Source of the DNA: Streptomyces indicus
Lineage (GTDB): Bacteria; Actinomycetota; Actinomycetes; Streptomycetales; Streptomycetaceae
DNA: 64,000 nt
NCBI RefSeq assembly: GCF_900100315.1
Contig: NZ_FNFF01000002.1
Location: 372,001-436,000 of the forward strand
Reading direction: 5' to 3'
Part shown: positions 19,602-31,426 of the stretch, in pieces
Position numbering within the stretch: the stretch's first letter is position 1
How the letters are laid out: each line of letters starts with the position of its first letter
Notes under the pieces: generated by a model
What the model was told of the DNA's origin: nothing
The model's database searches: none
The model's input: the letters and a program-made list of their open reading frames with translations, nothing else
Translations under genes and position numbers: made by a program

Positions 19602-20804
19602 ATGCGAAGGGGCAACACTCGGCTGCGGTGGGCCGCCGGGCTGACCGCCGCGACCACCGCCGCGGTGCTCTCGGCCGTCACGGCGCCCGCGCAGGCCGCC
19701 CCGCAGGAGGGGCGGATACTCGGCGCCGGACAGGCCGGCGCCATCGGGAACAGCTACATCGTCACGCTGGACGGGGACGTCGACTCCTCGTCGAAGGCGG
19801 GCAAGGGGCTGGCCGAGAAGTACGGGGCGAGAATCAGCCACACCTACGACGCGGCGCTCAACGGCTATGCGGTACGCCTGAGTTCCGCACAGGCCAAGAA
19901 GTTCGCCGCCGATCCGAACGTGGTGTCGGTGGCCCAGGACAGGAGAGTGACCACCCGGCACACCCAGCCCGGCCCGCCCTCCTGGGGCCTCGACCGGATC
20001 GACCAGCCGGACCTGCCGCTCGACGCCTCGTACACCTGGCCGGAGTCCGCGGGCGCCGGGGTGACGGTGTACGTCCTCGACACCGGGGTGCGCGTCTCGC
20101 ACACCGACTTCGGCGGCCGTGCGCACAACGGCTGGGACTTCATCGACGACGATCCCGTGGCCCAGGACGGTTACGGACACGGTACGCACGTGGCCGGGAC
20201 GATCGCCGGTGAGCGGTACGGCGTGGCCAAGCAGGCCGAGATCGTGGCGGTGCGGGTGCTCGACGACGAGGGCGCGGGCAGCACGGCCGGCATCCTCGCG
20301 GGCATCGACTGGGTGGTGCGCGGCGCCGAGGGCCCCGCGGTGGTCAACATGAGCCTGGGCGGCCCCGCCGACCCGGCGCTCGACACCGCGGTGCGCCGGG
20401 CGATCGCGGCCGGGATCACCTTCACGGTCGCGGCGGGCAACGAAGCGCGGCCCGCCTCCCTGGTCTCGCCCGCGCGCGTCCCCGAGGCGATCACGGTCGG
20501 CTCGACCGAGGCGGACGACCGGCGCTCGGACTTCTCCAACTGGGGCCCCGCGCTCGACCTGTTCGCCCCCGGCGGCGCGATCACCTCGCTCTCGCACACG
20601 AGCGACACGGCCGTGGCCACCGAGTCCGGTACGTCGATGGCGGCGCCGCACGCGGCGGGCGCGGCCGCGCTGTACCTGGCCGACCACCAGGAGGCCACAC
20701 CGGCCGAAGTGGGCCTGGCGCTCCGGCAGAAAGCCGCCCAGGGCAAGGTGGGCGGCGCGCTGCCGGGCTCGCCCGACCTGCTGCTCCAGGTCGACAACCC
20801 GTAG
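19602..20804 (+). CDS. Secreted subtilisin-like serine protease (S8)
   Basis: 400 residues from ATG 19602. The signal peptide is about 1-32 (ends AQA-A). An I9-type inhibitory propeptide (about 50-115) contains SYIVTL and NGYAV. The peptidase domain has the triad Asp160 (VLDTG), His193 (GHGTH) and Ser345 (GTSMAAPHAAG), with oxyanion Asn280 (AAGN). No C-terminal P-domain is present. The enzyme is expected to be exported as a zymogen and to mature by self-cleavage, like proteinase-K-type enzymes of streptomycetes. Monocistronic: a terminator follows 16 nt after the stop. Confidence 0.95.
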   Translation: MRRGNTRLRWAAGLTAATTAAVLSAVTAPAQAAPQEGRILGAGQAGAIGNSYIVTLDGDVDSSSKAGKGLAEKYGARISHTYDAALNGYAVRLSSAQAKKFAADPNVVSVAQDRRVTTRHTQPGPPSWGLDRIDQPDLPLDASYTWPESAGAGVTVYVLDTGVRVSHTDFGGRAHNGWDFIDDDPVAQDGYGHGTHVAGTIAGERYGVAKQAEIVAVRVLDDEGAGSTAGILAGIDWVVRGAEGPAVVNMSLGGPADPALDTAVRRAIAAGITFTVAAGNEARPASLVSPARVPEAITVGSTEADDRRSDFSNWGPALDLFAPGGAITSLSHTSDTAVATESGTSMAAPHAAGAAALYLADHQEATPAEVGLALRQKAAQGKVGGALPGSPDLLLQVDNP

Positions 20805-20820
20805 GAACGCGTGTGTTCGG

Positions 20821-20855
20821 ACGGCCGGCCCCTCGGAGGAGAGAGGGCCGGCCGT
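20821..20855 (+). terminator. Terminator after the protease gene
   Basis: ACGGCCGGCCC (20821-20831) pairs with GGGCCGGCCGT (20845-20855): 11 bp, 13-nt loop, just past the stop at 20804. It can also serve the convergent helicase gene, although that stop is 107 nt away. Confidence 0.8.
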
Positions 20856-20961
20856 TCCGTACGGGAATCGGACGCCAGGCGTCAGGCATCGGGCGTACCC
20901 CTTGCACGGACGCGTGACGCGAACCCGGGAGACGGACCCGTGACGCGTAACCCGCAGCGCG

Positions 20962-22506
20962 TCAGGCCGACTTGCGCACCCGAGCCGCCTTGCGCGCCTC
21001 CGCCATCTGCCGGGCCTCGGCGGTGCGGCGCGTGCCGCCGCCGGAGCGGCCGCCGCCGGGGCGCCCCTCCTGGCCGCGGCGGGTGCCCCGGCCGCGGAAG
21101 GGCGCGCCACCGCGCTGCTTCGGGCGGTCGGTGACCGGCGCGGCCATGACCACCGGCACCCCGGAGGGCGCCTGCGCGCCGGTGAGGCGGCTGAGTTCGG
21201 CCTCGCCGGAGCGCACGTCGGTGACGGTCGGACGGATCCCGGCGTCGGACATGAGCCGGGTCATCTCGCGGCGCTGGTTCGGCAGGACGAGCGTCACGAC
21301 GCTGCCGGACTCCCCGGCCCGTGCGGTGCGCCCGCCGCGGTGCAGATAGTCCTTGTGGTCGCTCGGCGGGTCCACGTTCACCACGAGGTCGAGGTCGTCG
21401 ACGTGGATGCCGCGCGCGGCCACGTTGGTGGCGATGAGGGCCGTGACCTCACCCGTCTTGAACTTCTCCAGGGTGCGGGTGCGCTGCGGCTGGGACTTGC
21501 CGCCGTGCAGCGCCCCGGCCCGCACACCGCTCGCGAGCAGGTGCTTCACGAGCTTGTCCACGGCGTGCTTGGTGTCCAGGAACATGATCACGCGCCCGTC
21601 GCGGGCGGCGATCTCCGTGGTGACCGCGTACTTGTCGGCGATCTGGATGTGGAGCAGGTGGTGGTCCATGGTGGTCACCGCGCCGGCCGACGGGTCCACG
21701 GAGTGCACGACGGGGTCGTGCAGGTAGTTGCGCACGAGTTTGTCGACATTGCGGTCCAGGGTCGCGGAGAACAGCATGCGCTGGCCCTCGGGGTGCACCT
21801 GGTCGAGCAGTTCGGTGACCTGCGGCATGAAGCCCATGTCGCACATCTGGTCCGCCTCGTCGAGCACGGTGATCTGCACCCGGTCCAGACGGCAGTCGCG
21901 GCGCTCGATGAGGTCCTTGAGGCGGCCGGGGGTGGCGACGACGATCTCGGCGCCGGAGCGCAGCGCACCGGCCTGGCGGCCTATCGACATCCCGCCGACG
22001 ACGGTCGCCATGCGCAGCTGTACGGCACGGGCGTACGGCGTGAGGGCGGCGGTGACCTGCTGGGCGAGCTCGCGCGTGGGCACGAGGACCAGGGCGAGCG
22101 GCTGCTTGGGCTCGGCGCGCCGCCCGGCGGTGCGCGCGAGGACCGCAAGGCCGAAGGCCAGGGTCTTGCCGGAGCCGGTGCGGCCGCGGCCGAGCACGTC
22201 ACGCCCGGCAAGCGAGTTCGGCAGCGTGGCGGCCTGGATCGGGAAGGGCGCCGTGACGCCCTCGGCGGCCAGCGTCTTCAGAAGCGCGGGCCGCAGGCCG
22301 AGCTCCTCGAAGGACTCGACGGCGGGCAGCGCCGGGGTCAGCGTCTCGGGGAGCGCGAACTCGGCGGGCGGGGTGCTGCGCTTGCGGTTGCGGCCGGCGC
22401 TCGCGCCGGCGTTCCGGCCGCCGAAGCGGCCGCGGCGGTCGCCCGGCCGGTTCCGGTGGTCTCCGGAGCGGTTCTGGCGGTCATTCCTGCGAGCGGCATG
22501 GTTCAT
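20962..22506 (-). CDS. DEAD-box RNA helicase
   Basis: 514 residues. ATG 22506 is fixed by GAGGAGG 6 nt upstream. Motifs in order: Q motif (FPIQAATLP), motif I with Lys114 (GRTGSGKT), PTRELA, GG, TPGRL, DEAD as LDEAD, SAT, then the second RecA domain with ARGIH and HRGGRTARAG. Both ends are Arg/Gly/Asn-rich, the usual RNA-binding tails. It unwinds structured RNA in ribosome assembly or mRNA turnover. The cold-shock gene cspA lies directly upstream on the same strand with a strong terminator between them. Read-through could link the two in the cold, as is common for csp/DEAD-helicase pairs. Confidence 0.95.
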   Translation of the reverse strand: MNHAARRNDRQNRSGDHRNRPGDRRGRFGGRNAGASAGRNRKRSTPPAEFALPETLTPALPAVESFEELGLRPALLKTLAAEGVTAPFPIQAATLPNSLAGRDVLGRGRTGSGKTLAFGLAVLARTAGRRAEPKQPLALVLVPTRELAQQVTAALTPYARAVQLRMATVVGGMSIGRQAGALRSGAEIVVATPGRLKDLIERRDCRLDRVQITVLDEADQMCDMGFMPQVTELLDQVHPEGQRMLFSATLDRNVDKLVRNYLHDPVVHSVDPSAGAVTTMDHHLLHIQIADKYAVTTEIAARDGRVIMFLDTKHAVDKLVKHLLASGVRAGALHGGKSQPQRTRTLEKFKTGEVTALIATNVAARGIHVDDLDLVVNVDPPSDHKDYLHRGGRTARAGESGSVVTLVLPNQRREMTRLMSDAGIRPTVTDVRSGEAELSRLTGAQAPSGVPVVMAAPVTDRPKQRGGAPFRGRGTRRGQEGRPGGGRSGGGTRRTAEARQMAEARKAARVRKSA

Positions 22507-22629
22507 GAGAACCTCCTCGATGGGGCACGTATCGAGGAATTCCCGGCGCAACGACAGCCGGCCGAATTGCAAGAACGAGCCGATAGATAAAGCAAGGGAA
22601 ATCCCGGAAGTCCCGTGAGTTCCCGTCCC

Positions 22630-22684
22630 CCGAAAAATCACGACGCAGCCGGGGTCCGCGGGAGCGGACCCCGGCTGCGTCGTG
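22630..22684 (-). terminator. Intrinsic terminator after cspA
   Basis: Perfect 21-bp stem (22639-22659 with 22664-22684) and tetraloop GGGA. On the minus strand it is followed by TGATTTTTC, a U-run rare in this genome. It begins 11 nt past the cspA stop and lies ahead of the helicase gene. Confidence 0.92.
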
Positions 22685-22695
22685 CTGTCCTGCGA

Positions 22696-22899
22696 TCAGG
22701 CGGGAACGATGTTCTCCGCCTGCGGGCCCTTCGGGCCCTGCGTGACGTCGAAGGTCACCTTCTGACCCTCGAGCAGCTCACGGAAGCCCTGGGTGGCGAT
22801 GTTCGAGTAGTGGGCGAAGACGTCGGGGCCGCCACCGTCCTGCTCGATGAAGCCGAAGCCCTTTTCCGAGTTGAACCACTTCACGGTGCCATTAGCCAT
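22696..22899 (-). CDS. cspA: Cold-shock domain protein
   Basis: 67 residues, the normal size. RNP1 is KGFGFI and RNP2 is VFAHYSNI, both intact, in a single OB-fold. ATG 22899 is preceded by GAAGGAGAAATGTC. It binds single-stranded RNA/DNA and melts mRNA structures. Upstream lies a leader of more than 150 nt with its own hairpin (see 22991-23064), and a powerful terminator follows. Confidence 0.97.
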   Translation of the reverse strand: MANGTVKWFNSEKGFGFIEQDGGGPDVFAHYSNIATQGFRELLEGQKVTFDVTQGPKGPQAENIVPA

Positions 22900-22990
22900 G
22901 ACATTTCTCCTTCGGGGCAATGCCCTTGGGTCAACACTGTGCCGACCCGGTGTCGCGCGTGATAAAAGCCCTGTCCGGAAAACGCCAGAA

Positions 22991-23064
22991 ATACAAAAGT
23001 GCCTCACGGCATCCAGCCGTCGAGGCACCTGAAGTCAAGGGAAAACCACAACTGCAACTCCTCC
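22991..23064 (-). promoter_or_regulatory. Terminator-like hairpin and mini-ORF in the cspA leader
   Basis: On the minus strand GGAGGAG (23064-23058) is followed 6 nt later by TTG, opening a 15-codon frame that stops inside a hairpin. The hairpin (23028-22999) is GTGCCTC-GACGGC paired with GCCGT-GAGGCAC, and it is followed by TTTTGTATTT. No minus-strand gene lies upstream, so this is an intrinsic-terminator shape inside, or just ahead of, the cspA transcript. It is a candidate attenuator or temperature-sensing leader. Confidence 0.45.
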
Positions 23065-23112
23065 AAGGTAGCATCTCCGCCCCCGTAGCGCCTGCCGGTG
23101 AGCCGGGTGTCA

Positions 23113-23149
23113 CACACGGACACCCCGCCCCGTCGCACACGGACACCCC
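23113..23149. repeat. Direct repeat between cspA and glgE
   Basis: CACACGGACACCCC occurs at 23113-23126 and 23136-23149, spaced 23 bp (about two helical turns). It lies 146-182 bp before the glgE start in the 395-bp divergent cspA/glgE region. A regulator site is possible. No -35/-10 pair is certain in this region. Confidence 0.35.
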
Positions 23150-23294
23150 ACCTCGTCTTGTCCGAGCCGTTACGTGCGAGTAGTTAACAAAGCGGCGGAT
23201 TGCGTACCCGTGGACCGTGGAAGGCTCCCCCGGTACCTGCTCCCCTTCGCTGCACCACGTCCGCGCCCCGACCACCCCACACCCAGGTGATGTC

Positions 23295-25298
23295 GTGAAT
23301 CCAAGCGTGAACTCCCGCACGAGCACCTCCGTCGGACGGATACCCGTCCTCGACGTCCGGCCCGTGGTGGCCTGCGGGAGACGGCCCGCGAAATCCGTGG
23401 CCGGCGAGCCCTTCCAGGTCAGTGCCACGGTCTTCCGCGAAGGGCATGACGCGGTCGCCGCCAACGTGGTCCTGACCGGACCCGACGGCCGGGAGGGCCC
23501 CTGGACCCCGATGCGCGAGCTGGCACCCGGCACGGACCGCTGGGGCGCCGAGGTGTGCGCGGACCGCGAGGGCCTGTGGACGTACCGCGTGGAGGCCTGG
23601 GGCGATCCGGTCTCGACCTGGCGGCACGCGGCGGGCATCAAGATCCCGGCCGGGATCGACACCGAACTCGTCCTGGAGGAAGGCGCGTTGCTGTACGGGC
23701 GCGCGGCCGAGGGCATACCCAAGGACCAGGGCAGGGACGCCGTCCTGGAGGCCGCCGACGCGCTGCGGGACACCCGGCGCCCGGCGAGCGCCCGGCTCGC
23801 GGCGGCCCTCACCCCGCAGGTCGACAGGGCGCTGAGCCGCCATCCGCTGCGTGAACTCGTCAGCGCGTCCGAGGAGTTGCCGCTGCTCGTGGAGCGGCCG
23901 CGGGCGCTCTTCGGGTCCTGGTACGAGTTCTTCCCGCGCTCCGAGGGGGTGCGCGAGAACCCGGACGGGACGCTCACGAGCGGCACGTTCGCCACCGCCG
24001 CAGAGCGGCTTCCGGCCATCGCCGCGATGGGCTTCGACGTGGTCTACCTGCCGCCCATCCACCCCATCGGCACCACCTTCCGCAAGGGCCGCAACAACAC
24101 CCTGTCCCCCGAGCCGGACGACGTGGGCGTGCCCTGGGCGATCGGCTCGCCGGACGGCGGGCACGACGCGGTCCACCCGGATCTCGGCACCCTCGAGGAC
24201 TTCGACGCGTTCGTCGCCCGGGCCCGTGAACTCAACCTGGAGATCGCCCTCGACTTCGCCCTGCAGTGCTCCCCCGACCACCCGTGGGTGCACAAGCACC
24301 CGGACTGGTTCCACCACCGGCCCGACGGCTCGATCGCGTACGCGGAGAACCCGCCGAAGAAGTACCAGGACATCTATCCGATCGCCTTCGACAAGGACAT
24401 GCCGGGGCTCGTCAGGGAGACCCTGCGGGTGCTGCGGCACTGGATGGACCACGGTGTGCGGATCTTCCGCGTGGACAATCCGCACACGAAGCCGGTGGTG
24501 TTCTGGGAGCAGGTGCTCGGCGAGATCCGGCGCACCGACCCGGACGTGATCTTCCTGGCGGAGGCGTTCACGCGCCCGGCGATGATGCGGACGCTGGCCG
24601 CCATCGGCTTCCAGCAGTCGTACACGTACTTCACCTGGCGTAATGAGAAGCGCGAACTGACGGAGTACGCCGAGGAGTTGGCGCGCGAGACGGCGCACTA
24701 CATGCGCCCGAACTTCTTCGTGAACACTCCGGACATCCTGCACGCCTACCTGCAGCACGGCGGCCGCCCGGCCTTCGAGGTGCGGGCCGTCCTGGCCGCC
24801 ACCCTGTCCCCGACCTGGGGTGTCTACAGCGGATACGAGCTGTGCGAAAACGTTCCGGTGCGGCCCGGCAGCGAGGAGTATCTGGACTCCGAGAAGTACC
24901 AGCTCAGGCCGCGGGACTGGGCGGCGGCCGAGCGTGAGGGCCGGACGATCGCCCCGCTCCTCACCCGCCTCAACAGCATTCGCAGAAACAGTCCCGCGCT
25001 GCGTCAGCTGCGCCGCATCCACTTCCACGAGGTCGACAACGACGCCGTACTCGCGTACTCGAAAACCCATGGCCCGAACACGGTTCTGGTGGTCGTGAAC
25101 CTGGACCCGCACCACACCCAGGAGGCCACCGTCTCGTTGGACATGCCACAACTGGGCCTCGACTGGCACGAGTTCACCGGGGTACGCGATGAACTCACCG
25201 GTGAGGTCTATCACTGGGGCAGGGCCAACTACGTGCGTCTGGAGCCGGGCCGCGCGCCCGCACACGTCCTCACCGTCCTGCGACCGTCCTCGCCGTGA
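23295..25298 (+). CDS. glgE: Alpha-1,4-glucan:maltose-1-phosphate maltosyltransferase GlgE
   Basis: 667 residues from GTG 23295. This start puts the catalytic residues at Asp394 (FRVDNPH, nucleophile), Glu423 (FLAEAF, acid/base) and Asp480 (NTPDIL), identical to the published numbering of Streptomyces coelicolor GlgE1. The N-terminal domains contain [13 protein letters not shown]. The enzyme extends alpha-1,4-glucan by maltosyl units from alpha-maltose 1-phosphate, releasing phosphate, in the cytoplasm as a dimer. It is followed by treS (20-nt gap), then mak and glgB, which together form the trehalose-to-glycogen pathway. A GTG at 23307 is a less likely start. Confidence 0.97.
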   Translation: MNPSVNSRTSTSVGRIPVLDVRPVVACGRRPAKSVAGEPFQVSATVFREGHDAVAANVVLTGPDGREGPWTPMRELAPGTDRWGAEVCADREGLWTYRVEAWGDPVSTWRHAAGIKIPAGIDTELVLEEGALLYGRAAEGIPKDQGRDAVLEAADALRDTRRPASARLAAALTPQVDRALSRHPLRELVSASEELPLLVERPRALFGSWYEFFPRSEGVRENPDGTLTSGTFATAAERLPAIAAMGFDVVYLPPIHPIGTTFRKGRNNTLSPEPDDVGVPWAIGSPDGGHDAVHPDLGTLEDFDAFVARARELNLEIALDFALQCSPDHPWVHKHPDWFHHRPDGSIAYAENPPKKYQDIYPIAFDKDMPGLVRETLRVLRHWMDHGVRIFRVDNPHTKPVVFWEQVLGEIRRTDPDVIFLAEAFTRPAMMRTLAAIGFQQSYTYFTWRNEKRELTEYAEELARETAHYMRPNFFVNTPDILHAYLQHGGRPAFEVRAVLAATLSPTWGVYSGYELCENVPVRPGSEEYLDSEKYQLRPRDWAAAEREGRTIAPLLTRLNSIRRNSPALRQLRRIHFHEVDNDAVLAYSKTHGPNTVLVVVNLDPHHTQEATVSLDMPQLGLDWHEFTGVRDELTGEVYHWGRANYVRLEPGRAPAHVLTVLRPSSP

Positions 25299-25318
25299 AT
25301 CGGAGGGTCACCCACAAC

Positions 25319-27019
<1,701 letters not shown>

Positions 27020-27023
27020 TTTG

Positions 27024-27063
27024 GGTGACCGGGACGGGTTTGGCATCGCCCGTCCCGGTCACC
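27024..27063 (+). terminator. Stem-loop between treS and mak
   Basis: GGTGACCGGGACGGG (27024-27038) pairs perfectly with CCCGTCCCGGTCACC (27049-27063): 15 bp, 10-nt loop, starting 4 nt after the treS stop. It separates glgE-treS from mak, so mak would need read-through or its own promoter in the remaining 75 bp. Confidence 0.75.
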
Positions 27064-27139
27064 GTGAAGGGTGACCTCCCGGCCGTGAGGCCGTCACCGG
27101 GCACAGCTCCCCCACCCGTACGGGGAAAGGAAGCACGCC

Positions 27140-28573
27140 ATGTCGGAAGCCGTCGTCCGCCCGGCCGCAGGGCACACGAGTGCGCGGCCGGACCTGCTCG
27201 CCTCCCTCGATCCGCTCCTGCGCGCGTGGCTGCCGCGGCAGCGCTGGTTCGCCGGGAAGGGCAGGCCGGTGACGGGGTTCTCGCTGGTGGCCGTGACGGA
27301 GCTGCTGCCGGCCGGACTCCTGCACGTGCTCATACGCGCCGAGCAGCCCGCCGTGGCGGAGAGCCCGCCGGCGGCCGACTGCTACCAGCTGTTCCTCGGG
27401 ATACGCCGGACGCTGCCGCCGCATCTCGCCGCCGCCCTGATCGGCCACGCCGACACAGGTCCGCTGGCCGGCTCGGCGGTGTACGAAGGGCTCCAGGATC
27501 CGCGCCTGGCCTCGCTGCTCCTGGAGCGGTTACGGGCCCCGGGCCGCAGCGGGGTGCTGCGCTTCGAGCGGGCCGAGGGCGTGGAGCTGCCGGGCGGTCT
27601 GATGCCCCGGACGCTGGGCGCCGAGCAGTCCAACTCCTCGCTGGTGTACGGCGATACGTACATCCTGAAGCTGTTCCGCCGGGTCACCCCCGGCCTCAAC
27701 CCCGATCTCGAACTGCCGCTGCTGCTCGCCCGCGAGGGCAGCGGGCGTGTGCCCGCGCCGGTCGCGTGGTTCGGCGCCGAGCCGGACGGTCAGTTCCTCT
27801 CGGGCCTCGCGGGCGCCGAGTCCGAGGAGACGATGACGCTCGGGGTGCTCCAGCCCTTCCTCGCCGGCGCCGAGGACGGCTGGGAGCTGGCGCTGCGCTC
27901 CCTCGCCAAGGGGGACGACTTCCGGACGGAGGCGCACGCGCTCGGCCGCGCCACCGCCGAGGTGCACGCGGCGCTCGCGGCCGCGGCGCCCACCGTCTCG
28001 CTCGGCCCGCAGCAGCGCGAGCTGATCGCGGACGGCATGCTGGAGCGGCTGCGGGCCACCGCCCAGGACGTGCCGATGCTGCGGCCGTACGTGCGCTCGC
28101 TCGCGGCCGCGTTCGATGAGGTGCGCCGACTGCCGGAATCGGACGCCCTGTTCGCGCAGCGGGTGCACGGCGATCTGCACCTCGGGCAGTGTCTGCGGCC
28201 CGCCGACGGAGCCTGGAACATCATCGACTTCGAGGGCGAACCGGCCCGCCCGCTGCCCGAGCGGCGCCGTCCGCAGCCCGCGGTGCGCGACGTCGCGGGG
28301 ATGCTGCGCTCCTTCGACTACGCGGGCCGCTCCCACCGCCCCTGGGCGCCCGCCTGGGCGGCGGGGTGCCGGGCCGCGTACTGCGAGGGGTACGTGGCGG
28401 GCGGCGGCACCGACCCGTCCGTCCACCCCGCGCTGCTGCGGGCCTACGAGACCGACAAGGCCGTGTACGAGGTGCTGTACGAGGCACGGCACCGTCCGGA
28501 CTGGCTCGCGGTGCCCATGGCCGCGATCCGGCGCCTGGCCGGGGAGGCCGACGAGCACCCCGAAGACAACTGA
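27140..28573 (+). CDS. mak: Maltokinase
   Basis: 477 residues, ATG preceded by GGGGAAAGGAAG. Aminoglycoside-phosphotransferase-like kinase. The N-terminal cap ends near LPRQRWFAGKGRP; SNSSLVYGDTYILKLFRR marks the nucleotide-binding lobe; HGDLHLGQCLR (catalytic Asp) and NIIDFEGEPARPL (metal-binding Asp) mark the active site. It makes maltose 1-phosphate from maltose and ATP for GlgE. Codon 131 (27530-27532) is TTA, so translation should depend on the bldA tRNA. It lies 78 bp upstream of glgB on the same strand. Confidence 0.96.
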   Translation: MSEAVVRPAAGHTSARPDLLASLDPLLRAWLPRQRWFAGKGRPVTGFSLVAVTELLPAGLLHVLIRAEQPAVAESPPAADCYQLFLGIRRTLPPHLAAALIGHADTGPLAGSAVYEGLQDPRLASLLLERLRAPGRSGVLRFERAEGVELPGGLMPRTLGAEQSNSSLVYGDTYILKLFRRVTPGLNPDLELPLLLAREGSGRVPAPVAWFGAEPDGQFLSGLAGAESEETMTLGVLQPFLAGAEDGWELALRSLAKGDDFRTEAHALGRATAEVHAALAAAAPTVSLGPQQRELIADGMLERLRATAQDVPMLRPYVRSLAAAFDEVRRLPESDALFAQRVHGDLHLGQCLRPADGAWNIIDFEGEPARPLPERRRPQPAVRDVAGMLRSFDYAGRSHRPWAPAWAAGCRAAYCEGYVAGGGTDPSVHPALLRAYETDKAVYEVLYEARHRPDWLAVPMAAIRRLAGEADEHPEDN

Positions 28574-28651
28574 ACTCACTTCGCCCGACCTGTAGTTGGG
28601 CCTTTGCCACCGGTACGCCACGCCTGTACGTCCCACGAGGAGGCCCCACCC

Positions 28652-31288
<2,637 letters not shown>

Positions 31289-31302
31289 CGACGCACGGCC
31301 GC

Positions 31303-31361
31303 GGGTGGGTGCCCTCGTCGCACAGGGCACCCACCCCGGCCACCGCACAGGGCACCCACCC
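31303..31361 (+). terminator. Terminator after glgB with duplicated arm
   Basis: GGGTGGGTGCCCT (31303-31315) pairs perfectly with AGGGCACCCACCC (31324-31336). The right arm is repeated at 31349-31361, offering a second, longer hairpin. It starts 15 nt after the glgB stop and also faces the convergent helD gene. Confidence 0.8.
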
Positions 31362-31362
31362 C

Positions 31363-31426
31363 GAAGGTCAGCGCGTCACCGCGTCCGCGAGCCCGAAGGT
31401 CAGCGCGTCACCGCCTCCGCGAGCCC
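31363..31426. repeat. 32-bp tandem duplication over the helD stop codon
   Basis: Two copies of a 32-bp unit (31363-31394 and 31395-31426) differ at one base. The second copy contains the last codons and the TGA of helD; the first lies just past the stop. The shape suggests a slippage duplication that left the protein unchanged. Confidence 0.75.
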
